Below are positions 1 to 11,963 of a stretch of DNA of 64,000 nucleotides, one piece after another. The DNA is from Burkholderiales bacterium (GTDB taxonomy: Bacteria; Pseudomonadota; Gammaproteobacteria; Burkholderiales; Burkholderiaceae_C): assembly GCA_016213265.1 (NCBI GenBank), contig JACRBA010000130.1, forward strand, positions 1-64,000. Reading direction: 5' to 3'. The number at the start of each line of letters is the position of its first letter. The first letter of the stretch is position 1. The position numbers and the translations under genes are program-made. The notes under the pieces are model-generated. The model had not been told where the DNA came from, did no database searches, and worked only from the letters and a program-made list of their open reading frames with translations.

Positions 1-1654
<1,654 letters not shown>

Positions 1655-3055
1655 AAGCTGGCGTTGAGCTGCGTCTCGCGCACCAGGTGGCTGCGGTAGC
1701 GCTGGAACAGCTCCGCATCCACCGGGCCCGGGTCGCGCCAGAAGCTGTCGAGCGGGCCAGGGTGCACCAGGCCGGGGATGGCCCACATGCACTCGCCCAG
1801 CGCGATGACCGGCGTGCCGTGGTATAGCGCCTGCAGCCCGGTGGTGCTGTTGACGGTGACCACGCCCGCCGCGTGCTTGAGCAGCGTGGGCAGGTGCTGG
1901 TCGTGGATGTACTGCACCCGGTCGGCCACGCCCAGCGCCTCGGCCTCGCGCGCGATGAGGCGGGTGTAGTCGTTGTACGGGCGGTCCAGCGGGTGGTGCT
2001 TGAACACCAGCAGCTGGTCCGGCGCGCCGTGCCGGGCGAACGAGCCGAGCACCTCGCGGATGAAGGCAGGCACCTCCTTGAACCGCGAGTGCTGGCGGAT
2101 CTGGCTGTCGTTGTAGACCTGCAGCGGCACCAGGAAGAAGCGCTTGTGGTTGTGCGGCGCGGCGAGCGCGTCCTGCATGCCGCGCTCGGCGAACCGGTAC
2201 CACCACTTGCGCCATGCCCCATGGGCCCACTTCAGCCCCTCGCGCACAGGCGCGATGGAGCGGTGGTGGCGGTAGTGCGGGTAGCGGCCGTGGCCGAGGC
2301 TGCGCGCCACTGCGTAGGTCATGGCGGCGCGCGCCACGAGGCCGAAGGTCTGCCCCGTGGGCTGCGGCGCCGGCTGCGGCTCGGGGTTCAGCGCGCGGTA
2401 GAAGGCCGGGTCGCGCGGCAGCGGCGACGCGGCGTTGACACCACCGATTTCCAGCGTGACGTAGTCGGGCCGCACATAGCCCTCCTCGAACACGAACACG
2501 GTGATGCCCTGGGCGCGTGCCACCTCGATGGCCGCCTGGTGCATGCGGCGCGCCTGCCCGAACAGCACGATGGCGTCGATGCGCAGCTCGGCCAGCAGCT
2601 CGCGCAGACGGGCCGGCCAGGCCTCCAGCGGCTGCTGGAAGCGGATGACCCCCTCACCGCGGTGGAACCAGTCGTCGCCCGCGTTGAAATTGACCTTCCA
2701 GACCTGTTGGCCGTGCGCCCGCAGGGTCTCCCCGAGCCGTTCGAAGAACGGCCCCATCGGCCCTTGCAGCAGCAGCGTGCGACGCTGGCCGAGCAGGCGT
2801 TCGAGGGAGGTGGGAATCATGCGGGCGGAGGTCGGTCGCGCAGAACGGCAAGGCGAAGCAACCCGCGTTCCCGCGGGCGCCAGGCGGCACCCCGGCTGGG
2901 GCACCACGATGGCGAATCACTGTGACACTCTAGGGAAAGCCCGGGAATGTGACGATCCCACGATTCAGCCGTCTGCGTGGGGGACTTGACGGTTGTTGAC
3001 GGTCGTTCCTGCGGCAAATGCTGCGCCGGCACGTGCGGCGCCCGGACGTGCCGGC

Positions 3056-5101
3056 TCAGGCCGCCTCACCCGCCCACCGGCGGCGCCACGCGACGAGGTG
3101 GCGCAAGGTCCAGCGCCAGGCCCGCCGCACCGGCGTCACGCCCGTGGAGCCTCCGGGCGACTCTTCGCGCCAGGCCTGCAGCTCCTCCAGCGCCCGCTCG
3201 GCCGTGGTGAAGTGCCCCGTGGTGCGGCTGACGTAGGTGGGGTAGAGCAGCAGCACGCCCGCCACCAGGGCGTCCAGGCTGAGCACACGGCCTCGCCGCG
3301 GCGTCGGCGCGCGGTCCTCCGTGAGCCCCCAGCCCGCGTAGAAGGGCGTGCCCCAGCACACCACCGGCTTGCCGCGCAGCAGGGCCTCGAAGCCGGCGAG
3401 CGAGGTCAGCACATGCACCTCGTCCACCGCGCGCAGCACGTGGTCCATGGGGGCGTCGGTGACCACCTCGTCGCACCAGCGGGCGGCCGCCCCCTCGCCC
3501 TGCCCCTGCTCGCGCAGGCGCGCGACCACATCGGGGTGCGGCTTGTAGACCAGGTGGGCATCCGGGCGCGCGGCACGCACCGCCTTGAGCAGCGCCACGT
3601 TGCCACGCAGCGCCGAGGCGCCCCAGCGGATGGACGCGTCGGACTCCACCTGGCCCACCACCAGCACCACCGGCCGCGGTGTGGCGGGCCGGGCCCAGGG
3701 CGCGAGGCCGACGTTGTACTTGGTCAGGCCCAGCGCCAGGATGCGCTCGCGCAGGCGGGCCGCCCGCGCGCACAGCGCCTCGTCGAACGGGGTCTCGGCG
3801 AGCAGCCGCTCCAGCCGCGAGGGCGCGGTGGCGTCGTAGTACAGCCCCAGGTCGTCGACCACCCACGACAGCGGGCGCACCAGTTCCGCCCCCAGGCCCA
3901 CCGAGCGCAGAAAGCCGTCTTCCAGGCGGATGACGCGCGGCACCGGCGCACCGGCCGGCACGGCCGACGACGGCACCGGGCGGCGGCCCCACAGCAGCAG
4001 CGGCATGTCGGCCGGCACGGCACGCGTCGGCCGCTGGAAGCGCAGCTGGCTGCCCGCGAGGAAGGCCCGCGCGATGGGCTTTTTCCAGCGCGAGAAGCCC
4101 ACCGCCGCCAGTTGCGGCGGGAAGCGCTCGCGCATGCGGCGCTGCAGGGCCATCCAGGCCACCAGGCGCTCGGGCTCGCAGCGCTGCTGCGTCTCGGGGT
4201 CCAGGCAGCGGGCGTAATCCACCAGCGCGGCATGGACCAGCGCCTCCAGCGGCACCGGCGTGCGGCGGTCCGGGGGAGGGAGTTCGTCCGTCGTGAGGCC
4301 CCAGCCGGCATAGAACGGCAGGCCGAAGCAGCGCACCGGCCGCCCCCACAACAAGGCCTCGAAGCCCATCTGCGAGGTGACCGTGTAGACGGCCGCGGCC
4401 GGCTCGATCACGCCCGGCGCATGCGCGGCGCTGGCCAGCACCTGCACGCGGCTGGCCGCCCCGGGCGGCAGGCGGTCGAAATGGCCGCGCTTGCGCCCGG
4501 CCAGCACGTCAGGGTGCACCTTGAGCACGATGCGCGCCGTCGGATGCTCGTCGAGCGCGGCCTCGAGCATGCGCTGGAAGCTCGCGGCGCCGGCGCCACC
4601 GAAGGTGATGGAGGCGTCGCCGAAGGTCTGGTCGACCACCAGCACGTCGCCCGGGGCCACGGCGCCCGGCTGCTCACGCGCCGCGTTGTACTTGGAGACC
4701 CGCCCGGCACGCCACGCGGCGGCCAGCGCCGCCGCCCGCTCACGTCGCGCGGGGGTGAGGGCCTGGACAACCAGGTGCTCCAGCCGCGAGGGGCCCGCGG
4801 CGTCGTAGTAGATGCCCCGGTCGTCGAGCACGATGGCCAGCGGCGGCTCGTCCTCCCCCAGGCCCAGCGAGCGCAGGAAGCCGTCCTCCAGCCGCACGAG
4901 CGGCACGCCCAGCGCCGCCGCCCGTGCCTGGGCCTTTTCGGCGCTCGGCTTGCGCCCCCAGGCCAGCACGCCATCGGGCGGGCCCATCCGCTGGTCGTGC
5001 ACCAGGGTGACGCCCGCCAGCAGCGCAGGCAGGCTGGCGGTGCGCCGCAGCAGCGGACGCTGCACCCAGGCGCGCTGCCAGCCGGCCAGCGGATCAGACA
5101 C
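3056..5101 (-). CDS. kpsC: Capsular polysaccharide biosynthesis protein KpsC-like, two tandem transferase modules
   Basis: 681 aa with two repeats each carrying RLEDGFLRS(L/V)GLG, KYN and (V/L)KVHPD / YKPHPD, plus LWGRPVRCFGLPFYAGWGLT / LRGKPVVCWGTPFYAGWGLT. Confidence 0.9.
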   Translation of the reverse strand: MSDPLAGWQRAWVQRPLLRRTASLPALLAGVTLVHDQRMGPPDGVLAWGRKPSAEKAQARAAALGVPLVRLEDGFLRSLGLGEDEPPLAIVLDDRGIYYDAAGPSRLEHLVVQALTPARRERAAALAAAWRAGRVSKYNAAREQPGAVAPGDVLVVDQTFGDASITFGGAGAASFQRMLEAALDEHPTARIVLKVHPDVLAGRKRGHFDRLPPGAASRVQVLASAAHAPGVIEPAAAVYTVTSQMGFEALLWGRPVRCFGLPFYAGWGLTTDELPPPDRRTPVPLEALVHAALVDYARCLDPETQQRCEPERLVAWMALQRRMRERFPPQLAAVGFSRWKKPIARAFLAGSQLRFQRPTRAVPADMPLLLWGRRPVPSSAVPAGAPVPRVIRLEDGFLRSVGLGAELVRPLSWVVDDLGLYYDATAPSRLERLLAETPFDEALCARAARLRERILALGLTKYNVGLAPWARPATPRPVVLVVGQVESDASIRWGASALRGNVALLKAVRAARPDAHLVYKPHPDVVARLREQGQGEGAAARWCDEVVTDAPMDHVLRAVDEVHVLTSLAGFEALLRGKPVVCWGTPFYAGWGLTEDRAPTPRRGRVLSLDALVAGVLLLYPTYVSRTTGHFTTAERALEELQAWREESPGGSTGVTPVRRAWRWTLRHLVAWRRRWAGEAA

Positions 5102-5131
5102 GACGGCGCGCCCCCGACGGGGCGGGCAAGG

Positions 5132-5932
5132 TCACAGCCCCTGGGCCGCGAAGTGGGGGTTGTCGAAACCCGGCTTGCCGTAGCGCAGGTCGGTGCCGTC
5201 GGCCACCACGGTGACCCGGCCGCCCGCGGCGCGCAGCACGGCGTCGCCGGCGGCGATGTCCCACTCCATGGTGCGGCCCAGGCGCGGGTACAGGTCGGCC
5301 TCGCCCGCGGCCACCAGGCACAGCTTGAGCGAGGAGCCGGCGTTGGTGCGCGACGCCACCTTGCGGCCATTGAGGAAGGCGTCGAGCGCCGTTTCGTCGC
5401 CATGCGAGCGGCTGGCCACCACGGTGAGCCCCTCGGCCGGTACGGCGCGGCACTGGATGGCCCGCTTGCCCTCGGCGTCTTCCAGCCAGGCACCCAGGCC
5501 GGCGGCGCCGGTGAACAGGCGCCCCTTGGCGCCCACGGCCGGTGCATACACCAGCCCCAGCACCGGGCGGCCCTGCTCGATGAGGGCGATGTTCACCGTG
5601 AACTCGCCATTGCGGCTGATGAACTCCTTGGTGCCGTCCAGCGGGTCCACCAGGAAGAAGCGGTCGCTCACATCAGGCGTGCGGCCGGCCGCGACCTCCT
5701 CTTCGGCCACGACGGGAATGGAAGGTGCAATCTCTTTCAGGCCCGCCAGGATCACCGCCTCGGCCTTCTGGTCGGCCTGGGTCACGGGCGAGTCGTCGCC
5801 CTTGCGGGTGACGTCGAAATCGGTGGCGTAGATGTCCATGATCACCTGACCGGCGGCCCGGATCAGCGGCGTCAGGCGGTCGAGCAGAGCGGCGGCATCG
5901 GTGGGCGTGAAGGTGGTCATCGAAATACTCAT
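5132..5932 (-). CDS. cysQ: 3'(2'),5'-bisphosphate nucleotidase (PAP phosphatase)
   Basis: Inositol monophosphatase superfamily motifs GDDSPVTQADQKAEAVI, VVAEEE, FFLVDPLDGTKEFISRNGEFTVNIALI, EWDIAAGDAVLRAAGG. Alternative start at 5920. Confidence 0.9.
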   Translation of the reverse strand: MSISMTTFTPTDAAALLDRLTPLIRAAGQVIMDIYATDFDVTRKGDDSPVTQADQKAEAVILAGLKEIAPSIPVVAEEEVAAGRTPDVSDRFFLVDPLDGTKEFISRNGEFTVNIALIEQGRPVLGLVYAPAVGAKGRLFTGAAGLGAWLEDAEGKRAIQCRAVPAEGLTVVASRSHGDETALDAFLNGRKVASRTNAGSSLKLCLVAAGEADLYPRLGRTMEWDIAAGDAVLRAAGGRVTVVADGTDLRYGKPGFDNPHFAAQGL

Positions 5933-6006
5933 GAACAAATGAGGGATGTGCCATTGTGCCCGCGACGTGCCACAATCCAATCCTCTAAAACATTTACTGA
6001 CCGTGA

Positions 6007-7929
6007 TTGGCCTCCCCACCCACCCCGGAGATCGCTGCGCTGAACGCGCGCCGTCGGCGTGCGGTGGAGTTGCGCATCGACGGTCTGAGCCTGGCGCAGA
6101 TCCGCGAGGCCACGGGCCTGAGCGTGCCCACGATCATCCAGGCGAGCAAGGCCTTCGAAGCGGGCGGCTGGGCGGCCGTGGCGGTGCGGCCCCGCGGCCG
6201 GCCGCGTGGCGACGGGCGGGTGCTGACGCTCTCGCAAGAATCGTCCCTGCGCCGCGCAGCCCTGCACGACGCACCGGAGCAGCATGGCCTGCCGCCCGGT
6301 CTGTGGACGGGGACGGGCCTGCGCACCCTGGCCGAGCGGCATTTCGGCGCGGCGCTGGAGCCCCGTGCCGTCTCCCGGATGCTGGAGCGCTGGGGACTGG
6401 CGCTGGTGCCGCTGCGTGCAGACGGCCTGGAACGGCCGGCGACCGAGACGCAATGGCTGGACGCCACCTGGGCGCCCGCCGTCGAGGCGGCCCGGGCGCG
6501 CAAGGCCCAGGTGGCCTGGGCCGGCAGCCTGTCACACCCCGAACTGCCCCACCCCGGCGGGCTGCTGGTGGCGAGTCGGCCGGTGGGCAGCCTGCTGTGG
6601 TGGCCGGTGGCCGGCACGCTCGCTGCGGCCGACACCTACATCGAGTTCTTCACCCGGCTGCTGCGCAGCGCCGTGGGGCCCTGGCAGCTGTTCCTGCACG
6701 GCCCCGATTTCCGGCGTGTGCCGGCGGTGCAGCGCTGGCTGGCCGCGCATCCGCGGCTGACCTTGGATGCGGGGCCGCTGGCGCCGCGGGCGCGCCAGGT
6801 GGCCGAGCCGGCCGAAGCCGACGCGCCGCCGCTGCCAAGCCCGCCCCCCCCAGCCACATCCATAACGGTTTCCCCTGCCGCGGCGCCGGAGGCGCCCGAT
6901 ACCGCGGCGATCATCCCCGCGCCACCGACCGCACCGGCCGCGCCGGGTGCCCGCCCCCCCGCACCGGCCTCGGCCGGTGCCCCCTCCCTTTCCCTTCCGC
7001 CTGAACCCAGAAACGGACACCGTACTGCCATGAACCTGACCCACCTGCAGCGGCTGGAGGCCGAGAGCATCCACATCATGCGAGAGGTCGTCGCCGAGGC
7101 CGACAACCCGGTGATGCTGTACTCGATCGGCAAGGACTCCGCGGTGATGCTGCATCTCGCGAAGAAGGCCTTCTTCCCGTCGCCGCCGCCCTTCCCGCTG
7201 CTGCACGTGGACACCACCTGGAAGTTCCGGGCGATGTACGAGATGCGCGACCGCATGGCCAAGGAGCTCGGCATGGAGCTGTTGGTGCACCACAACCCCG
7301 AGGCCATGGAGATGGGCATCAACCCCTTCACCCACGGCTCGCAGATCCACACCGACATGTGGAAGACGCAGGGGCTGAAGCAGGCGCTGGACAAGTACGG
7401 CTTCGACGCCGCGTTCGGTGGCGCCCGCCGCGACGAGGAGAAGAGCCGCGCCAAGGAGCGCATCTTCAGCTTCCGCTCCGCGCAGCACCGCTGGGACCCG
7501 AAGAACCAGCGCCCCGAACTCTGGCGCCTGTACAACGGCCGCAAGCAGAAGGGCGAGTCGATCCGCGTCTTCCCGATCTCCAACTGGACCGAGCTGGACA
7601 TCTGGCAGTACATCTACCTCGAGAACGTGCCCATCGTGCCGCTGTACTTCTCGGCCGAGCGCCCGGTGGTCGACCGTGACGGCACGCTGATCATGGTGGA
7701 CGACGACCGCTTCCCGCTGCGCGAGGGCGAGGTGCCGATGATGAAAAAGGTGCGCTTCCGCACGCTGGGCTGCTACCCGCTGTCGGGTGCCGTCGAGTCC
7801 GAGGCCGACACGCTGCCGTCGATCATCCAGGAGATGCTGCTGACCAAGACGTCGGAGCGCCAGGGCCGCATGATCGACCACGACGCCGCCGCCTCGATGG
7901 AGAAGAAGAAGCAAGAAGGGTATTTCTGA
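6007..7929 (+). CDS. cysD: Single ORF: IS630-like HTH/degenerate DDE region plus Pro/Ala linker fused to sulfate adenylyltransferase subunit 2 (CysD)
   Basis: Residues 1 to about 280 resemble an IS630-type HTH and DDE_3 fold; from Met at 7030 the sequence is canonical CysD ([22 protein letters not shown]...[20 protein letters not shown]...[11 protein letters not shown]). No stop between. CysD could alternatively initiate at 7030. Confidence 0.85.
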   Translation: MASPPTPEIAALNARRRRAVELRIDGLSLAQIREATGLSVPTIIQASKAFEAGGWAAVAVRPRGRPRGDGRVLTLSQESSLRRAALHDAPEQHGLPPGLWTGTGLRTLAERHFGAALEPRAVSRMLERWGLALVPLRADGLERPATETQWLDATWAPAVEAARARKAQVAWAGSLSHPELPHPGGLLVASRPVGSLLWWPVAGTLAAADTYIEFFTRLLRSAVGPWQLFLHGPDFRRVPAVQRWLAAHPRLTLDAGPLAPRARQVAEPAEADAPPLPSPPPPATSITVSPAAAPEAPDTAAIIPAPPTAPAAPGARPPAPASAGAPSLSLPPEPRNGHRTAMNLTHLQRLEAESIHIMREVVAEADNPVMLYSIGKDSAVMLHLAKKAFFPSPPPFPLLHVDTTWKFRAMYEMRDRMAKELGMELLVHHNPEAMEMGINPFTHGSQIHTDMWKTQGLKQALDKYGFDAAFGGARRDEEKSRAKERIFSFRSAQHRWDPKNQRPELWRLYNGRKQKGESIRVFPISNWTELDIWQYIYLENVPIVPLYFSAERPVVDRDGTLIMVDDDRFPLREGEVPMMKKVRFRTLGCYPLSGAVESEADTLPSIIQEMLLTKTSERQGRMIDHDAAASMEKKKQEGYF

Positions 7930-8003
7930 CCCCCACGCTCGCTGGCGCTCGCTGCCCCCCGAGGGGGCTCGCGCAGCGGACCGGCAGAGCCGGATCCGCG
8001 CAC
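7930..8003. repeat. Intergenic palindromic (REP-like) element
   Basis: CCCCCACGCTCGCTGGCGCTCGCTGCCCCCCGAGGGGGC followed by GCGGACCGGCagaGCCGGATCCGC; looks like a dispersed intergenic repeat of Burkholderiales genomes. No second copy noticed in this window. Confidence 0.45.
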
Positions 8004-8041
8004 GCCGCTTGGCAAGACATTCACCGTATTTGAGGATCGCT

Positions 8042-9943
8042 ATGGCCCACCAATCGGACCTGATCTCCGTCGACATTGAGAAGTACCTGAAGCAGCACGA
8101 GAAGAAGAGCCTGCTGCGCTTCATCACCTGCGGCTCGGTGGACGACGGCAAGTCCACCGTCATCGGCCGCCTGCTGTACGAATCGAAGATGCTCTTCGAG
8201 GACCAGCTCGCCGCCATCGAGAACGACTCCAAGAAGTGGGGCACCCAGGGCGGTGACATCGACTTCGCGCTGCTGGTCGACGGCCTGGCCGCCGAGCGCG
8301 AGCAGGGCATCACCATCGACGTCGCCTACCGCTTCTTCTCCACCGACAAGCGCAAGTTCATCGTCGCCGACACCCCGGGCCACGAGCAGTACACGCGCAA
8401 CATGATCACCGGCGCCTCCACCGCCGACGTGGCGGTGATCCTGATCGACGCGCGCAAGGGCGTGCTCACGCAGACGCGCCGCCACAGCTACCTGGTGAGC
8501 CTGATCGGCATCCGCAAGGTGGTGCTGGCCATCAACAAGATGGACCTGGTGGATTACTCCGAGAAGGTCTTCAACCAGATCAACGAGGAATACCGCGAGT
8601 TCGCCAAGCAGATCGGCATGACCGACATCACCAGCATCCCGCTGTCGGGCCTGAAGGGCGACAACATGCTGGTGGCCAGCGAGAAGACGCCGTGGTACCA
8701 CGGCCCCACGCTGATGGGCTTCCTGGAGACCTGCGAGATCGACGAGACCCGCATGCAGCAGCAGCCCTTCCGCATGCCGGTGCAGTGGGTGAACCGCCCC
8801 AACCTCGACTTCCGCGGCTTCTGCGGCGTGGTCACCGGCGGCATGGTCAAGCCGGGCGACCGCATCCGCGCCCAGCCTTCGGGCCGCGAGAGCAAGGTGG
8901 CGCGCATCGTCACCGTCAACGGCGACCTGCCCATGGCCGTGGCCGGCCAGTCGGTCTGCATCACGCTGGAAGACGAGATCGACATCTCGCGCGGCGACGT
9001 CATCTCCGGCGCCGACTCGCCCGCCGAGGTGGCCGACCAGTTCGAGGCCACGCTGGTGTGGATGCACGACGAGCCCATGATGCCGGGCCGCTCCTACCTG
9101 CTGAAGGTGGGCACGCAGACCGTCACCGCCTCGATCACCGAGCCGAAGTACAAGGTGAACGTCAACACGATGGAGCACCTGGCGGCCAAGAAGCTCGACC
9201 TGAACGAGATCGGCGTGGTGAACCTGGCGCTCGACCGCCCCATCGCCTTCGACCCCTACACGGACAACCGTGACACGGGTGGTTTCATTCTCATCAACCG
9301 CCTGACCAACAACACGGTGGGCGCCGGCATGCTGCACTTCGCGCTGCGCCGGTCGCACAACATCCACATGCAGCATGTGGACGTGGACAAGGCGGCGCGG
9401 GCGTCGGCCAAGGGCCAGCGCCCGGGCGTGCTGTGGTTCACGGGCCTGTCGGGTGCGGGCAAGTCGACCATCGCCAACCTGGTGGAAAAGAAGCTGCATG
9501 CGATGGGCCGCCACACCTACCTGCTGGACGGCGACAACATCCGCCATGGGCTGAACAAGGACCTGGGCTTCACCGAGGCCGACCGCGTGGAGAACATCCG
9601 CCGCGTCTCCGAGGTGGCCCGCCTGATGGTGGACGCCGGCCTGATCGTGCTGACCGCCTTCATCTCGCCGTTCCGCTCGGAGCGCGCGATGGCGCGCGGC
9701 CTGCTGGGCCAGGGCGAGTTCATCGAGGTGCACGTGGACACCCCGCTGAACGTGGCCGAGGACCGGGACGTGAAGGGTCTGTACAAGAAGGCCCGTCGCG
9801 GCGAGATCGCCAACTTCACCGGCATCTCCAGCCCGTACGAGGCGCCCGAGTCGCCTGAGCTGCGCATCGATACCACGCTGCTCAACCCCGACCAGGCGGC
9901 CGACGCGGTGATCTCCAAGATCAAGGAACTCGGCCTGATCTGA
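8042..9943 (+). CDS. cysNC: Bifunctional sulfate adenylyltransferase subunit 1 / adenylylsulfate kinase (CysNC)
   Basis: GTPase motifs [31 protein letters not shown]-terminal APS kinase [18 protein letters not shown]...[18 protein letters not shown]. Confidence 0.95.
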   Translation: MAHQSDLISVDIEKYLKQHEKKSLLRFITCGSVDDGKSTVIGRLLYESKMLFEDQLAAIENDSKKWGTQGGDIDFALLVDGLAAEREQGITIDVAYRFFSTDKRKFIVADTPGHEQYTRNMITGASTADVAVILIDARKGVLTQTRRHSYLVSLIGIRKVVLAINKMDLVDYSEKVFNQINEEYREFAKQIGMTDITSIPLSGLKGDNMLVASEKTPWYHGPTLMGFLETCEIDETRMQQQPFRMPVQWVNRPNLDFRGFCGVVTGGMVKPGDRIRAQPSGRESKVARIVTVNGDLPMAVAGQSVCITLEDEIDISRGDVISGADSPAEVADQFEATLVWMHDEPMMPGRSYLLKVGTQTVTASITEPKYKVNVNTMEHLAAKKLDLNEIGVVNLALDRPIAFDPYTDNRDTGGFILINRLTNNTVGAGMLHFALRRSHNIHMQHVDVDKAARASAKGQRPGVLWFTGLSGAGKSTIANLVEKKLHAMGRHTYLLDGDNIRHGLNKDLGFTEADRVENIRRVSEVARLMVDAGLIVLTAFISPFRSERAMARGLLGQGEFIEVHVDTPLNVAEDRDVKGLYKKARRGEIANFTGISSPYEAPESPELRIDTTLLNPDQAADAVISKIKELGLI

Positions 9944-10043
9944 CCGCGGCCAGGCACTTGACGCCAGTCAAGATGCCGTGAGCAAGGCTGCACGCCAGCC
10001 GCATTTCGGCGCTTCACCGGCTTAACGGCCGGGCCGCGCCGGT

Positions 10044-10101
10044 CGATATCTCGGATCACCAGGGGGTGCGTGGCGCACCCCCGCCCCGATCCGAGATATC
10101 G
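10044..10101. promoter_or_regulatory. Nested perfect inverted repeat directly before the DUF1800 start codon
   Basis: CGATATCTCGGATC (10044-10057) pairs with GATCCGAGATATCG (10088-10101); inner GGGGGTGCG (10062-10070) pairs with CGCACCCCC (10074-10082); ATG at 10103. Confidence 0.75.
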
Positions 10102-10102
10102 C

Positions 10103-11938
10103 ATGCCCTCCTCCCTTGACTTCCTGCGGCCGCGGCACACCGCCGTGGCGGCCCTGCTGGCCAGCCTGCTGCTGGCCGCCTGCGGCGGTGGCGGCGGCGA
10201 CCCCGCCGCCGACGCACCGGTGGCAGGCGTCACCCCTCCCGACGGCGGAGACGGCGGCGATGCCGGCTCCGACGGTGGCGGCCCCCAGGCTGGCTACCTC
10301 GCCGTGCCCACCACGCGGGCGGACGCCTTCCGCCTGCTCTCCCAGGCCAGTTTCGGCCCCACCGAAGCCACGCTCGCGCGCGCCATGTCGCTCGGCGCCG
10401 CCGCCTGGGTGGACGAGCAGCTGGCCATGCCGGCGCGCTCGGTGCATCTGGCCCGCTGGAACACCGAGAACGCCGCCGTCAAGGCCAAGGACCCCAACGG
10501 CAACGCCGGCCCCAACCCGGTGATCTCGTCCTTCTACCGCGAGGCGCTGCTCGCCAACGACCAGCTGCGCCAGCGCACCGCTTACGCGCTGTCACAAATC
10601 TTTGTGGTCTCGCTGGCCGACCTGAGCAGCGAGCGCGCCCAGGCCGCCGCGTCCTGGCACGACATGCTGACGCGCAACGCCTTCGGCAACTACCGCACGC
10701 TGCTGAGTGACGTGGCCATGCACCCCGCGATGGGCCTGTACCTGTCGCACCTGAAGAACCGCAAGGAAGACCCGCGCACCGGCCGCGTGCCCGACCAGAA
10801 CTTCGCGCGCGAGCTGATCCAGCTGTTCTCCATCGGCCTGGTGCAGCTGAACATCGACGGCACGCCCAAGCTCGACGGCAATGGCCGGCCGATCCCGACC
10901 TACGACACGCCCGACATCGAGGGCCTGGCCTCGGTCTTCACCGGCTTCTCCTGGGGCGGCCCCGACACGCTGAACAGCCGCTTCAACGGCGTCAACCGCG
11001 ACCCCAACCGCCTGGCCATGCCGATGCAGGGCTACCCGCAGTACCACTCGATGCTGCCCAAGACCTTCCTGGGCACCACCGTGGCGGCACAGGGCGTGGC
11101 CGACCCCAACGCCAGCCTGACCGCGGCGCTGGACACCATCTTCCACCACCCGAACGTGGGGCCCTTCGTGGGCCGGCAGCTCATTCAGCGCCTGGTGACC
11201 AGCCACCCCAGCCCGGCGTACGTGGCGCGCGTGGCCGCCGTGTTCAACAACAACGGTGCCGGTGTGCGCGGCGACCTGAAGGCCGTGGTGCGCGCCGTGC
11301 TGCTGGACGAGGAAGCGCGCTCGACCATCGCCATGGCCGCGCCGCAGTACGGCAAGGTCAAGGAGCCCGTGCTGCGGCTGACCGCCTTCCTGCGCGCCTT
11401 CAATGCCAAGAGCGACAGCGGCAAGGTGCTGATGACGGCCACCGACGACCCCGGTCGCCAGCTGGGCCAGACCCCGCTGCGCTCGCCGAGCGTCTTCAAC
11501 TTCTACCGCCCGGGCTATGTGCCGCCCGGCGGCGAGGCGGCCGCTGCCGGACTCACGCTGCCCGAAATGCAGATCACCACCGAGACCACCGTGGCGGGCT
11601 ACGCCAACTACATGATGACGGTGGTCCAGAAGGGTGCTGGCCAATGGGGGGTGGACGGCAAGGGCAAGCGGCCCGACCTGCAGCCCAACTACGGCACGCT
11701 CACGCCGCTGGTCAACGACCCGGCGGCCCTGGTGGACCAGGTCAACCGCCAGCTGCTGGGCGAGAACGTGGGTGCGGCCCTGCGCAGCGAGCAGATCAGC
11801 ACCGTGTCCTCCATCGTCATCCCGGCGCTTCGCCCCGACGGCCGCAACCAGGCGGCGGTGGATCGCGCGAAGGCCAACCGCGTCTGGGCCGCCACGGCCC
11901 TGACCCTGGTGACCCCTGAATTCGTCGTCCAGAAGTGA
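10103..11938 (+). CDS. DUF1800 domain-containing lipoprotein
   Basis: Lipobox-like LLASLLLAACGGGG; DAFRLLSQASFGPTEA, NFARELIQLFSIGL, GLASVFTGFSW, GRQLIQRLVTS. Confidence 0.85.
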   Translation: MPSSLDFLRPRHTAVAALLASLLLAACGGGGGDPAADAPVAGVTPPDGGDGGDAGSDGGGPQAGYLAVPTTRADAFRLLSQASFGPTEATLARAMSLGAAAWVDEQLAMPARSVHLARWNTENAAVKAKDPNGNAGPNPVISSFYREALLANDQLRQRTAYALSQIFVVSLADLSSERAQAAASWHDMLTRNAFGNYRTLLSDVAMHPAMGLYLSHLKNRKEDPRTGRVPDQNFARELIQLFSIGLVQLNIDGTPKLDGNGRPIPTYDTPDIEGLASVFTGFSWGGPDTLNSRFNGVNRDPNRLAMPMQGYPQYHSMLPKTFLGTTVAAQGVADPNASLTAALDTIFHHPNVGPFVGRQLIQRLVTSHPSPAYVARVAAVFNNNGAGVRGDLKAVVRAVLLDEEARSTIAMAAPQYGKVKEPVLRLTAFLRAFNAKSDSGKVLMTATDDPGRQLGQTPLRSPSVFNFYRPGYVPPGGEAAAAGLTLPEMQITTETTVAGYANYMMTVVQKGAGQWGVDGKGKRPDLQPNYGTLTPLVNDPAALVDQVNRQLLGENVGAALRSEQISTVSSIVIPALRPDGRNQAAVDRAKANRVWAATALTLVTPEFVVQK

Positions 11939-11963
11939 CGCGCCCGGCCACGGAACCCTGACC

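Noticed and set aside
2993-6043. 1016-aa plus-strand ORF
   Set aside because: Antisense to kpsC and cysQ, which have clear family motifs; repetitive composition.
8021-9733. 570-aa minus-strand ORF opposite cysNC
   Set aside because: Antisense of a strongly conserved gene; Val/His/Leu/Asp-biased composition.
9957-9972. CTTGAC-GCCA-GTCAAG hairpin after cysNC as terminator
   Set aside because: Short stem without a U-tract; kept only as a weak possibility.
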